From Saccharicrinis sp963677655 (GTDB lineage Bacteria > Bacteroidota > Bacteroidia > Bacteroidales > Marinilabiliaceae): a stretch of DNA of 64,000 bases. The stretch lies in NCBI GenBank assembly GCA_963677655.1, contig OY782088.1; one strand, written 5' to 3'. The notes beneath the pieces are model-generated. The model worked only from the letters and a program-made list of their open reading frames with translations. It had not been told where the DNA came from and searched no databases. The number at the start of each line of letters is the position of its first letter. Within the stretch, counting starts at the first letter, position 1. Positions 38,682 through 47,328 of the stretch are shown one piece after another. Both the position numbers and the translations under genes were made by a program.

Positions 38682-41138
38682 ATGCAAATTTCATACAACT
38701 GGCTTAAGAATTATTTAAATATTGATATTGAGGTAGATAAAGTGTCGACTATATTGACAGATATCGGCCTTGAGGTTGGAGGAGTAGAAGAAGTTCAATC
38801 TATTAAAGGTGGTTTAGAAGGATTGGTTATTGGCGAAGTGTTGACTTGTGAAAGACATCCTAATGCTGATAAATTAAGCAAAACTACTGTTAATGTAGGT
38901 GGAGAAGAAATTCTACCTGTTGTGTGTGGTGCTCCAAATGTTGCGGCAGGACAAAAAGTTGTAGTTGCTACAGTTGGAACTGTTTTGTATGATGGTGATG
39001 AAAGCTTTACTATCAAAAAATCAAAAATCAGAGGAGAGGAATCCAGAGGAATGATTTGTGCTGAGGATGAAATTGGTCTTGGAACAAGTCATGATGGAAT
39101 TATGGTTTTACCTGCTGATGTTCAGGTAGGAACTCCTGCTAAAGATTATTTTGAGGTTGAAACAGATGTTGTTTTTGAAATTGATTTAACTCCAAACCGT
39201 GTTGACAGTGCTTCTCATTATGGTGTAGCAAGAGATTTAGCAGCATATTTGAAATCTATTGGCGAGGATGTTACTTTAAACTTACCATCTGTTGATGATT
39301 TTAAAGTAGATAATAATGATTTCCCGGTTGAAGTTGTCGTTGAAAGTCAGGAAGCTTGTCCTAGATATTGCGGAGTAACTATTTCAGGAGTAACTGTTCA
39401 GGAATCACCGGATTGGTTAAAAAATAAATTAAAACTAATTGGCCTGTCTCCAATTAATAATATTGTTGATATTACTAATTATGTATTGCATGAATTAGGT
39501 CAGCCTTTACATGCTTTTGACGGAGATGAGATCAAAGGAAATAAAGTTGTAGTTAAAACACTTCCTGAAAAAACTAAATTTACAACTCTTGATGATTTAG
39601 AAAGAGAGCTTTCTGATAAAGACCTGATGATTTGTAATGCAGAAGAAGGAATGTGTATTGCTGGTGTATTTGGAGGTAGTACAAGTGGAGTAAAAGACTC
39701 AACAACTAAAGTATTTTTAGAGAGTGCGTATTTTAATCCTGTATATGTTCGTAAAACTGCAAAAAGACATACTTTGAGTACGGATGCTTCATTCCGTTTT
39801 GAAAGAGGTATTGATCCAAACATTACAGTTTTTGCACTTAAAAGAGCTGCTTTATTAATTAAAGAAGTGGCTGGAGGAACAATTTCATCTGAGGTAACAG
39901 ATATCTATCCGGAACCAATTACCAACTTTGAAGTAGATGTAAAATGGAAGAATATTTTACGTTTAATTGGCAAGGATCTTTCAAAAGAAACCATTAAAAC
40001 GATTGTTTCATCATTAGAAATGGATATTCTTAGTGAGGATGAAATAGGAATGAAATTATCTATACCTCCATACAGAGTTGATGTTCAAAGAGAGGTTGAT
40101 GTAATTGAAGATATATTAAGAATTTACGGATATAATAATATTGAGATACCTGAGGCTGTTCATTCAACTTTAGTGTATTCAGATAAACCGGATGATCACA
40201 AAGTAAAAAACATTATTGCTAATCAATTGGTGTCACAAGGATTTAATGAAATCATGTGTAACTCATTGACAAAACCAGGATTTTACGCTGATCTTAAAAA
40301 ATATCCTGAGCAAAATGTGGTTGCCTTATTTAATCCATTGAGTAACGATTTAGGAGGAATGCGCCAGTCGTTAATTATGGGTGGTTTGGAATCATTAGTT
40401 CATAATGTAAACAGAAGAAACGCTGATCTTAAATTATTTGAGTTTGGTAATTGTTATAGTTTAAGTAATCCGGAAGGAGAAAAAGGTTCTTTAGATAAAT
40501 ATGCAGAGCATCATTCATTAGGTATTTTCTTAACAGGAAGTATGATTGCTGCAAACTGGAATGCTCAGGAAAGAAAAGTTTCTTTTGCTGATATTCGTGC
40601 AGTAGTAAATCAAATTATGTCACGTTTAAATATTCCTGAATCAATGCTTGCTGAGACTGAGGTTGAGAATGATGTTTTTGTAGAAGGAATGAATTTATCT
40701 ACTAAAAACAAAATTAACTTAGTTGATTTCGGAATTGTGAGTCCTGCTTTATGCAAGGCATTCGGAATGAAAGAAACTGTTTATTTTGCTGAGTTTAACT
40801 GGGATAACTTATTAAAAGTAGCAGGAAAACAAAAAGTGATTTATAAAGAAATTCCTAAGTATCCAGAGGTAAGTAGAGATTTAGCATTATTAGTTAGCAA
40901 ATCAGTTACTTTTGGTCAGATTAAGGCTGTTGCTCAAAAAACAGAGAAGAAACTATTGAAGAGCGTTTCTTTATTTGATATTTATGAGGGTGAAAAGTTA
41001 GGTGCTGATAAAAAATCGTATGCTGTAAACTTTATTTTACAAGATGAAAATAAAACGTTAACAGATAAGCAGATCGATAAAATTATGAAGAGTATGATTA
41101 AAAATCTGGAGCGTGAAGTTAACGCTTCGTTGAGATAA
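38682..41138 (+). CDS. pheT: phenylalanyl-tRNA synthetase beta subunit
   Basis: The 818-aa protein is a full-length PheT. It has the N-terminal EMAP/tRNA-binding domain (about 40-155, with HPNADKLSKTTVNVG), B3/B4 editing and B5 domains, the catalytic-like core, and a C-terminal anticodon-binding (FDX-ACB) domain (ending KNLEREVNASLR). I start it at the ATG at 38682 (MQISYNWLKNYL), the conserved start, and not at the TTG at 38652. pheS is not adjacent, unlike the usual pheST pair. Confidence 0.97.
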   Translation: MQISYNWLKNYLNIDIEVDKVSTILTDIGLEVGGVEEVQSIKGGLEGLVIGEVLTCERHPNADKLSKTTVNVGGEEILPVVCGAPNVAAGQKVVVATVGTVLYDGDESFTIKKSKIRGEESRGMICAEDEIGLGTSHDGIMVLPADVQVGTPAKDYFEVETDVVFEIDLTPNRVDSASHYGVARDLAAYLKSIGEDVTLNLPSVDDFKVDNNDFPVEVVVESQEACPRYCGVTISGVTVQESPDWLKNKLKLIGLSPINNIVDITNYVLHELGQPLHAFDGDEIKGNKVVVKTLPEKTKFTTLDDLERELSDKDLMICNAEEGMCIAGVFGGSTSGVKDSTTKVFLESAYFNPVYVRKTAKRHTLSTDASFRFERGIDPNITVFALKRAALLIKEVAGGTISSEVTDIYPEPITNFEVDVKWKNILRLIGKDLSKETIKTIVSSLEMDILSEDEIGMKLSIPPYRVDVQREVDVIEDILRIYGYNNIEIPEAVHSTLVYSDKPDDHKVKNIIANQLVSQGFNEIMCNSLTKPGFYADLKKYPEQNVVALFNPLSNDLGGMRQSLIMGGLESLVHNVNRRNADLKLFEFGNCYSLSNPEGEKGSLDKYAEHHSLGIFLTGSMIAANWNAQERKVSFADIRAVVNQIMSRLNIPESMLAETEVENDVFVEGMNLSTKNKINLVDFGIVSPALCKAFGMKETVYFAEFNWDNLLKVAGKQKVIYKEIPKYPEVSRDLALLVSKSVTFGQIKAVAQKTEKKLLKSVSLFDIYEGEKLGADKKSYAVNFILQDENKTLTDKQIDKIMKSMIKNLEREVNASLR

Positions 41139-41163
41139 TCATTTTATACAATTAAGATATATG

Positions 41164-41197
41164 AGGAGTTGTTGGTTTGTCCGGCAACTCCTTTTTT
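41164..41197 (+). terminator. pheT terminator
   Basis: GGAGTTG pairs with CAACTCC and is followed by T6, 26 nt after the pheT stop. Confidence 0.85.
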
Positions 41198-41209
41198 CGT
41201 TAAAATCCT

Positions 41210-41280
41210 TCGCAAATCTTCACGGTTTATTCGCAAAGTCATCGCAAATTTCCACAACGGCTTCGCAAACTGTTCGCAAA
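41210..41280. repeat. tandem 32-bp repeat with phased CGCAAA boxes
   Basis: CGCAAA occurs at 41211, 41232, 41243, 41264 and 41275, with spacings of 21, 11, 21 and 11 bp. This makes two imperfect 32-bp units plus the start of a third. All boxes therefore fall about one or two helical turns apart. One inverted copy (TTTGCG) is at 41371. The 32-bp unit is not a multiple of three, so the 75-codon frame across it is not a real gene. Confidence 0.75.
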
Positions 41281-41510
41281 TGCTCCGGGAGTGGTTTAGG
41301 AGTGGTTTGGGATGGCTTGGCAAAGATTCATAACCTAATCATAACTTTACTGCAACATCATGGCTATATATTTGCGAAGAAGTTGTGAAAAGGTTTAGGT
41401 GAAATAAGGAAGAGTGGGGGAGGTGAATCTATGTAGGTTTGGAGTTGGTATGTGTTTATTGCCAATCATTACTTTCGAATATTTTACTAAAAGTTCTAAG
41501 TGAGCATACT
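41281..41510. other. intergenic stretch after the phased repeat
   Basis: No gene is seen. GAGTGGTTT is repeated at 41289 and 41300. The rest is unremarkable. Confidence 0.4.
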
Positions 41511-41622
41511 TTCCTCAAAGATAATTGTCAGCAGCAATTTTGTATTTGGTAAATGATTAAAATACCTGGGTTAGTCATTATTGAGTCAAAATAAAAAAGG
41601 CTGTCCAAATAGTGAACAGCCT
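41511..41622 (-). repeat. terminator-bearing repeat, copy A
   Basis: This copy contains TTTGGTAAATGATTAAAAT, then GAGTCAAAATAAAAAAGG and a hairpin AGGCTGT (41598-41604)/ACAGCCT (41616-41622). On the minus strand the hairpin is followed by T6. It shares its first part with copy C and its last part with copy B. It is the probable original terminator of the large surface-protein gene at 43147-46125, from which the IS element now separates it. Confidence 0.8.
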
Positions 41623-41674
41623 GTAGTGGAATTAAAAGGGTTTAAATTTTCTGTTATATTTTATATTTTATCAG

Positions 41675-41682
41675 TTTGATCC
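41675..41682. repeat. 8-bp target-site duplication, left copy
   Basis: TTTGATCC here is repeated at 43157-43164, immediately outside the two ends of the IS256-family element. Confidence 0.85.
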
Positions 41683-43156
41683 GAGGATGTAAAATAAACA
41701 CTGTCTGTAAGCAACAAATTATTAATATTGTGACTTATGGCAGAAAAGAAAAAAGAATCCCCAGAATATATTGCAATGCGGGATTTAGCTCTTAGTCAAT
41801 TAAAGAGCGGAAAATCATTAACAGGAGAAGGAGGCGTTTTTGCACCCATTATTAAAGAGTTTCTAGAAAGTGCTCTTTCCGCAGAGATGGAGTGTCATTT
41901 AGATGAAGAAGAACGTAGTATTGGGAATAAACGCAATGGCAAAAGCTCCAAAACCTTAAAAACTTCATCTGGAGAAATAACTATTGAAACACCACAAGAT
42001 CGGCATAGTAGCTTTGAACCCCAGATAGTTAAAAAGCGAGAAACCATATTGGCAGATAACCTTGCACCACAGATTATCGGACTTTATGGTCGAGGAATGA
42101 GTTTGCGCGATATTTCCATCCACATACAAGAGATGTATGATGTTGAAATATCAGCAACAACACTAAGTGGGATTACAGACAGAGTTATCCCACAAGTAAA
42201 AGAATGGCAAAATAGGCCGCTGGATGAAGTCTATCCAATTGTTTGGATGGATGCTATGCATTATAAAGTAAGGGATGGTGGGAAAGTTATCTCCAGAGCA
42301 GTTTACAATATATTAGCAATTAATAAAGAAGGTCGCAAAGAACTTATCGGTATGTATATTTCCGAAAGTGAAGGGGCAAACTTCTGGTTATCTGTGTTAA
42401 CTGATTTAAAAAGCCGTGGGGTAAAAGATATACTTATAGCATGTACTGATAATCTTAAAGGTTTTTCAGATGCCATACTAAGCATTTATCCCGAAACGGA
42501 AATACAAAAATGTGTAATCCATCAAATTAGAAATTCACTGAAGTATGTTGCCTCAAAAGATCAAAAAGCGTTCATGAAAGATCTTAAAAAGGTTTATCAA
42601 TCAGCAACAAAGAGTCAAGCCGAGATGGAACTTCTTAACCTTGAAGAAGCATGGGGTAAAAAGTATCCTATAGTCATAAAATCATGGCATGAGAACTGGG
42701 AAGAATTAACAACGTATTTTGAATATGATGAGCATATTAGAAAGATAATTTACACAACTAATGCTGTGGAAGGTTTTCATCGTCAAATTCGTAAAGTAAC
42801 TAAAACTAAAGGAGCATTTCCTAGTGATATGGCATTAATGAAATTGATCTACCTGGCTACTGAAAATATCTCTAAAAAATGGACTCAGCCTGTTCGTAAT
42901 TGGGGATTAACCATTCAGCAGTTTTGCATAAAATTTGGAGATCGTATGAAAATTGATTTGTAATCAACCAACTCAAAAAAGCAAAAGTAGGTAGATTACA
43001 GAACCCGTCAAGGGTATATGAATGGCTTCGTTCCTCAGCCACCCTTGACAGAACCTGAAATCTTCTCAATAAAGCTTTTGAGAATTGGTTTTAAGAAAAA
43101 AGATAATTTAATTTGAATAATCTAAATCAATCAGACAGAGTTACACTTACATATCC
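41683..43156 (+). mobile_element. IS256-family insertion sequence, complete (1,474 bp)
   Basis: The ends are imperfect inverted repeats of 25 bp with 17 matches and no gaps. The left end reads G...ATGTAA....AAC.CTGTCTG (41683-41707) and the right end is its counterpart on the minus strand (43132-43156). They are flanked by the 8-bp duplication TTTGATCC, a normal size for IS256. The element holds one intact transposase. Intact ends and duplication suggest a fairly recent insertion. The insertion lies in the last codon of the gene at 43147-46125. Confidence 0.88.
41737..42963 (+). CDS. IS256-family (Mutator-type) transposase
   Basis: The 408-aa protein is full length. The catalytic DDE residues are Asp172 (VWMDAMHYK), Asp238 (IACTDNLKGF) and Glu345 (TTNAVEGFHRQIRK). 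The conserved CVIHQIRNS segment (259-267) also marks the family. It starts 54 bp inside the left end and stops 193 bp before the right end. No frameshift or internal stop is seen, so it should be active. Confidence 0.96.
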   Translation: MAEKKKESPEYIAMRDLALSQLKSGKSLTGEGGVFAPIIKEFLESALSAEMECHLDEEERSIGNKRNGKSSKTLKTSSGEITIETPQDRHSSFEPQIVKKRETILADNLAPQIIGLYGRGMSLRDISIHIQEMYDVEISATTLSGITDRVIPQVKEWQNRPLDEVYPIVWMDAMHYKVRDGGKVISRAVYNILAINKEGRKELIGMYISESEGANFWLSVLTDLKSRGVKDILIACTDNLKGFSDAILSIYPETEIQKCVIHQIRNSLKYVASKDQKAFMKDLKKVYQSATKSQAEMELLNLEEAWGKKYPIVIKSWHENWEELTTYFEYDEHIRKIIYTTNAVEGFHRQIRKVTKTKGAFPSDMALMKLIYLATENISKKWTQPVRNWGLTIQQFCIKFGDRMKIDL

Positions 43157-46125
43157 TTTGATCCTACTTCCCAGCTTCTAGTTACTTGACAACCATTACC
43201 GTTTGTATCAGTAATTCTTAAAATATAATTACCAGGAGCAAGGTTTAATAAATCTTCTTCTGTGGATATAATGTTAGTGAAATCCCAATCTGTAGCCCAT
43301 TCGTATGTATAAGTACCTTCATCCTGAACACTGATTTGGATAGATCCATCCGTTGCAGATGTTGATGAAGCGTTTGTGACATAGCTATCCAATGATACAT
43401 GAAAACTACCTACAAAAAATTCATATGTTCTAGGACATCCAATATTGTTATTTACCTTTAAGTAATACCACTCAGAACTTGCTAAATTTGATATATCTTC
43501 ACTGTTTGCAATAATAATGTCATGTTGTTCATCAACGGCCCATTCGTAACTTAATTCTCCTTCGTAATTAGAGAATGAAATATTTATGCTCCCGTTATTT
43601 TCTCCTTCACAAGATTCTGTTATAAAATATGTAAAATCGGTATCAAAACCATAACTTTGATATACCTGGAAATTATTAATAAACTGACATCCATCTTCTG
43701 AGGTAACTCTTAAATAATAATATTTATAGTTATAACCGCTATTTTCATCTATACCAATGTTCGCTAAATCTTCTTCAGTAGAAATAATATTAGTAAAGTC
43801 TTCATCAGTAGCCCACTCATAAGTTAATGTACCATCATAATCAGGAGTGATATTAATGCTTCCATTATTGACTCCTGAACATGGACGAGAAATTTCTTCA
43901 TTTAAAGTAACGGAGAAACTTTCACTGTAAAAATCAAAAGAGTAGACACTAGTTTGGCAGCCATCCTCATTTGAAATGCGTAAATAATAGTAATTATTCT
44001 CAGGAGTTCCTACTCCAACTAAATCTTCATCTGTAGAAATAATGTTTGTGAAGTTATAATCAGTAGCCCATTCGTAAGTTAATGTGCCATTGTAATCAGG
44101 AGTAATATTGATGCTTCCATTACTTGCGCCTGTGCAAGGATGAGAAATTTCTTCATTTAAAGTAACGGAGAAACTTTCGCTGTAAAAATAATAGGAGTAG
44201 ACACTAGTTTGGCAGCCATCCTCATTTGAAATGCGTAAGTAATAGTAATTATTCTCAGGAGTTCCTACTCCAATTAAATCTTTTTCTGTAGAAATAATAT
44301 TAGTAAAATCTTCATCTGTAGTCCATTCATAAGTTAATGTACCCTCATAATCAGGAGTGATATTAATGCTTCCATTACTTGCGCCAGAACATGGGTAAGT
44401 AACCTCACTTGAAAGTTCTACACTAAAACTCTCATTTACGATCCAGAACGAATATGTTTCAGATTTACATCCTTTTTCATTGGTCATTCTTAAGTAATAA
44501 TCAGAAAAGTATTCACCATCAGCAATACCAATACCGGTAAGATCTTCTTCTGTAGATATTATTTCATTAAAATCTTCATCTGTAGACCACTCATAGGAAA
44601 GTGTTTCTCCTTCGAAATAATTTACAGTAATGTCAACACTACCATTTTTACCTCCTTGGCAAGGATTTGAAACATTATAATTTATATCTGTGTAAAAATA
44701 TGATTCTAAATAATAAGATCTGGTATTACTTATACATCCTTTTTCATTTGTCATCCTTAGGTAATATTCTTTATTCCCATCTACGTTTGACAAATCTTGT
44801 TCAGTGGAAATGATATTTGAAAAGTCTTCACTATCTGACCATTCGTATGTAATTTCTCCTGTGTAATTATACGGTTCAATATTTATAGACTGACATGTAG
44901 AATTACTGTTATCTTCTGGATCAAAAGAGTACCCCACAGATGCTTTTAATCTGTCACTTTCACAACCATCATTGTTAATTATTTTTAAATAGTAATTATC
45001 CCTTGCTACATTTATTAAATCCTTTTCTTCTGAAATAAGGCTATTCATTTCCCAATCTTCGTACCATTGATATACAAATGGTTGTCCAGTTTCTTCATCT
45101 GCAATTTCAACACTAATTGCTCCATCGGAACCGTTACAGGCATCAGAAACAGTTAATAAAACATTAGGTTTGTAGTATGGTATGTCAAAACTACTGCCCT
45201 CTCCATCGTTAATTTCTTCAGCAAAAACAACACCTTCATAACCATTTGCATCATATACATCTATATCAATATGCCCAATTACATTGGATATAGTAACACC
45301 TTGTTCATCATAAGCTTTATATGTGCCTCCATTAACTCTATATTGATATCCAGGTGTTCCACCCTCAATTTTCATTTCAAAAGAACCTGTAGCGCTATTA
45401 CTACATGAAGGTTGAATGTTGGAAATATATACAATGGGTGAATTATGTCCTACATATATTTTACGTTGAGTAGAAACACCATTGTTGTCTTCCACATAGA
45501 ATTCATAATAACCGGATTCCAGTTCTTTAAGTGTAACCAAATTACTATAAGTATTTCCTTCTATCGCATCGAAGTCGCTGTAAGAGTTAGCTTCAGTAAA
45601 AATATATTTATAAGGAGTACTTCCTCCATTAAATACGATACTAATTTCTCCATCAGCATCGTCTTCGTATTTAGAAGCGTTGGTAACATCTATGTCTATT
45701 GAAAAACCTCCGCTAACTATCTTTTCTGCTGTTTTTGCATGTAAAGCATAGGGAACACTCAATAATTGACTAATTCCAGTAATTGAATAATTTGATCCAC
45801 CATCAGGATCCGTTTCTGTCTTGATAAAATAAGTGTCAGATCCCCATTCGATATCTGTAAATACGCCATAAGTGGTGTTCCCATTTCCAATATGAATGCT
45901 GATCAATCCGCTAACATTGGTTAGTGCAGTGTGGGTTTCACTGTATATAGCAGGGCCATCTGCACCTCCTTGCAAAATACTAATTTGTATACCTACTGTT
46001 TTATTACTTATCAGCTCGTTAGAACTATTTCTTAAGACGGCTTGGTAACTGATAGCTTGAGGTGTTTGTGCTGATAAATTAAGACAGATTAAGAATGTTG
46101 TAAGAATTGAGTAAATATGTTTCAT
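43147..46125 (-). CDS. large repeat-rich secreted surface protein (SprB-like), C-terminus altered by IS insertion
   Basis: About 992 aa. I start it at the ATG at 46125, giving a signal peptide (MKHIYSILTTFLICLNLSAQ), not at 46176, which would overlap the upstream gene. Residues 20-135 form a domain shared with the next two surface proteins (SYQAVLRN...SQLLSVPYAL). Then come SprB-like segments and eight repeats of 70-85 residues around YEWATDEDFTNIISTEEDL and YYYLRISNEDGC. The final codons KDM-stop lie inside the IS end; before insertion the frame would have read ...VGSN-stop. It has no T9SS sorting domain of its own. It follows the small sorting-domain protein gene by 13 bp. Confidence 0.85.
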   Translation of the reverse strand: MKHIYSILTTFLICLNLSAQTPQAISYQAVLRNSSNELISNKTVGIQISILQGGADGPAIYSETHTALTNVSGLISIHIGNGNTTYGVFTDIEWGSDTYFIKTETDPDGGSNYSITGISQLLSVPYALHAKTAEKIVSGGFSIDIDVTNASKYEDDADGEISIVFNGGSTPYKYIFTEANSYSDFDAIEGNTYSNLVTLKELESGYYEFYVEDNNGVSTQRKIYVGHNSPIVYISNIQPSCSNSATGSFEMKIEGGTPGYQYRVNGGTYKAYDEQGVTISNVIGHIDIDVYDANGYEGVVFAEEINDGEGSSFDIPYYKPNVLLTVSDACNGSDGAISVEIADEETGQPFVYQWYEDWEMNSLISEEKDLINVARDNYYLKIINNDGCESDRLKASVGYSFDPEDNSNSTCQSINIEPYNYTGEITYEWSDSEDFSNIISTEQDLSNVDGNKEYYLRMTNEKGCISNTRSYYLESYFYTDINYNVSNPCQGGKNGSVDITVNYFEGETLSYEWSTDEDFNEIISTEEDLTGIGIADGEYFSDYYLRMTNEKGCKSETYSFWIVNESFSVELSSEVTYPCSGASNGSINITPDYEGTLTYEWTTDEDFTNIISTEKDLIGVGTPENNYYYLRISNEDGCQTSVYSYYFYSESFSVTLNEEISHPCTGASNGSINITPDYNGTLTYEWATDYNFTNIISTDEDLVGVGTPENNYYYLRISNEDGCQTSVYSFDFYSESFSVTLNEEISRPCSGVNNGSINITPDYDGTLTYEWATDEDFTNIISTEEDLANIGIDENSGYNYKYYYLRVTSEDGCQFINNFQVYQSYGFDTDFTYFITESCEGENNGSINISFSNYEGELSYEWAVDEQHDIIIANSEDISNLASSEWYYLKVNNNIGCPRTYEFFVGSFHVSLDSYVTNASSTSATDGSIQISVQDEGTYTYEWATDWDFTNIISTEEDLLNLAPGNYILRITDTNGNGCQVTRSWEVGSKDM
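43157..43164. repeat. 8-bp target-site duplication, right copy
   Basis: TTTGATCC, inside the 3' end of the surface-protein gene; the partner is at 41675-41682. Confidence 0.85.
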
Positions 46126-46138
46126 TTTTGAATTAAGG

Positions 46139-46624
46139 TTAGTTTTTAATGATTTTGAATGTTTTAATAAGTTCATTTTTATAGATAAACTGTAATAAAT
46201 ATGTTCCTTTTGGATAGGCAGTCATTACAATTTGCTCTGGATTTGTAGATGTATTTCGTTGCATTAACAGATTTCCTTCAATGGAGTAGATCTTCACTGC
46301 AACATCACTAATTTTCATGTTGTCATCTTTCCATTGAAGTCTTAAATAATCGGATGCCGGATTGGGATACGCAACCATATCTAGTTTTACATCATCGTTC
46401 TCAATACCGGTTTGTATTGAAATTTCGTAGGGATGTAAGATCCCTTGGTCAAGATGTTTATCCTCAGTGATATAATGGTTGTAAACCACTTGTCCCACAA
46501 CATAAGTAGCTGTTCCTCCAGATCCGATAGATTTGGCTCCACTTGAAGTGCAAGCTTGCTGTGCGTAAAGGCATTTAGTTCCTATAAACAAAGCGAATAG
46601 CATAATAAATCTTATAAAAGTCAT
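46139..46624 (-). CDS. small T9SS type A sorting-domain protein, module 1
   Basis: The 161-aa protein has a signal peptide (about 1-21), a short middle with GSGGTATYVVGQVVYN, and a C-terminal T9SS type A sorting domain (about 84-161: VAYPNPASDYLRLQW ... KGTYLLQFIYKNELIKTFKI). It is exported by the type IX system and probably attached to the cell surface. It is paralogous to the protein at 49308-49781. It is the first gene of the operon with the large repeat protein. Confidence 0.9.
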   Translation of the reverse strand: MTFIRFIMLFALFIGTKCLYAQQACTSSGAKSIGSGGTATYVVGQVVYNHYITEDKHLDQGILHPYEISIQTGIENDDVKLDMVAYPNPASDYLRLQWKDDNMKISDVAVKIYSIEGNLLMQRNTSTNPEQIVMTAYPKGTYLLQFIYKNELIKTFKIIKN

Positions 46625-46858
46625 TTGAAATAGAATTGTATTAAAATTAATTAGACAAACTTGGAGTATTTGTATTTTTTTGTGAATACCTTAAAACTAG
46701 CTGAATCTACGTTATCTTATTTTATACGTTACTTGTCAAACTTGTCAATTTTGTCACGAAGGGGTATGTTTTATTTAGGATTCACTATTTTCGTTCTTAT
46801 TATTCTAAATAGATTCAAAGGTTTTCAGGAATTTATTTGGTGAGTTTTATGATGAGTT
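46625..46858. promoter_or_regulatory. divergent control region, module 1
   Basis: From 46727 this region is nearly identical to 49833-49964. It contains three tandem 9-bp units, CTTGTCAAA, CTTGTCAAT and TTTGTCACG (46732-46758), a likely binding site. TATTTTCG at 46786-46793 is one mismatch from a -7 box facing the ATPase fragment. The 46625-46726 part is not shared with module 2. Confidence 0.6.
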
Positions 46859-47230
46859 ATGATTAATATTAAAGAATTACGAATAGGTGTTGAAGAAACT
46901 TTTGGAGAAAAGATAACTACTGCCAAACAATGCAGGATGTTGGAGGAAGCTATTTTAGCGGAATCAAACAGGAGGATTAGTAGCGCTACATTACGACGTT
47001 TTTTCGGACTTTTGCCTTCGTCTTCTAAAATTTCACCTTATAATGTTGATACATTAGTAATTTATAGCCGGTTTAATCAGGAGAAATTTGGTAACGCTAT
47101 TTTAGGACTAGACATGAGTCAAAATAAAAAAGGCTGTCCAAATAAAGAACAGCCTGTAGTAATTAAAATAGACCCTAAAAATATCCTAAACTTTATAGAT
47201 ATTTTTACGACTTGGGGGGTAATTACTTAA
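46859..47230 (+). pseudogene. truncated STAND-ATPase gene, module 1
   Basis: Codons 1-76 match the N-terminus of the 818-aa protein at 49965-52421 almost exactly (HTH-like ITTAKQCRMLEEAI...SSATLRRFFGLL). After GAGAAA at 47086 the sequence switches to the terminator-bearing repeat, and the frame runs on through it for 47 unrelated codons. The Walker A and all ATPase parts are missing. It may still make a short DNA-binding peptide, but I call it a broken copy. Confidence 0.85.
47087..47155 (-). repeat. terminator-bearing repeat, copy B
   Basis: GAGTCAAAATAAAAAAGG and the hairpin AGGCTGT (47131-47137)/ACAGCCT (47149-47155) match copy A. On the minus strand a T tract follows the hairpin. It serves as a terminator for the leftward operon at 47329-49781 and forms the junction with the truncated ATPase gene. 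Confidence 0.8.
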
Positions 47231-47328
47231 CAATGAGTTTTTGTGTATATATTCTGTTAGGTGTTGCTATTGGTACAATGTACACGTCTGTTTTTTAATA
47301 TTAGCATCTTAGTATTTTATGACTGGCT

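Noticed and set aside
41210..41280. CRISPR-like array
   Set aside because: The repeat is too short, is not separated by unique spacers of constant length, and no cas genes are present.
41161..41388. 75-codon frame after pheT
   Set aside because: It begins in the pheT terminator and runs through the 32-bp repeat, whose unit is not a multiple of three.
46126..46176. Upstream ATG of the large surface-protein gene
   Set aside because: It would overlap the previous gene and put 17 polar residues ahead of a clear signal peptide starting at 46125.
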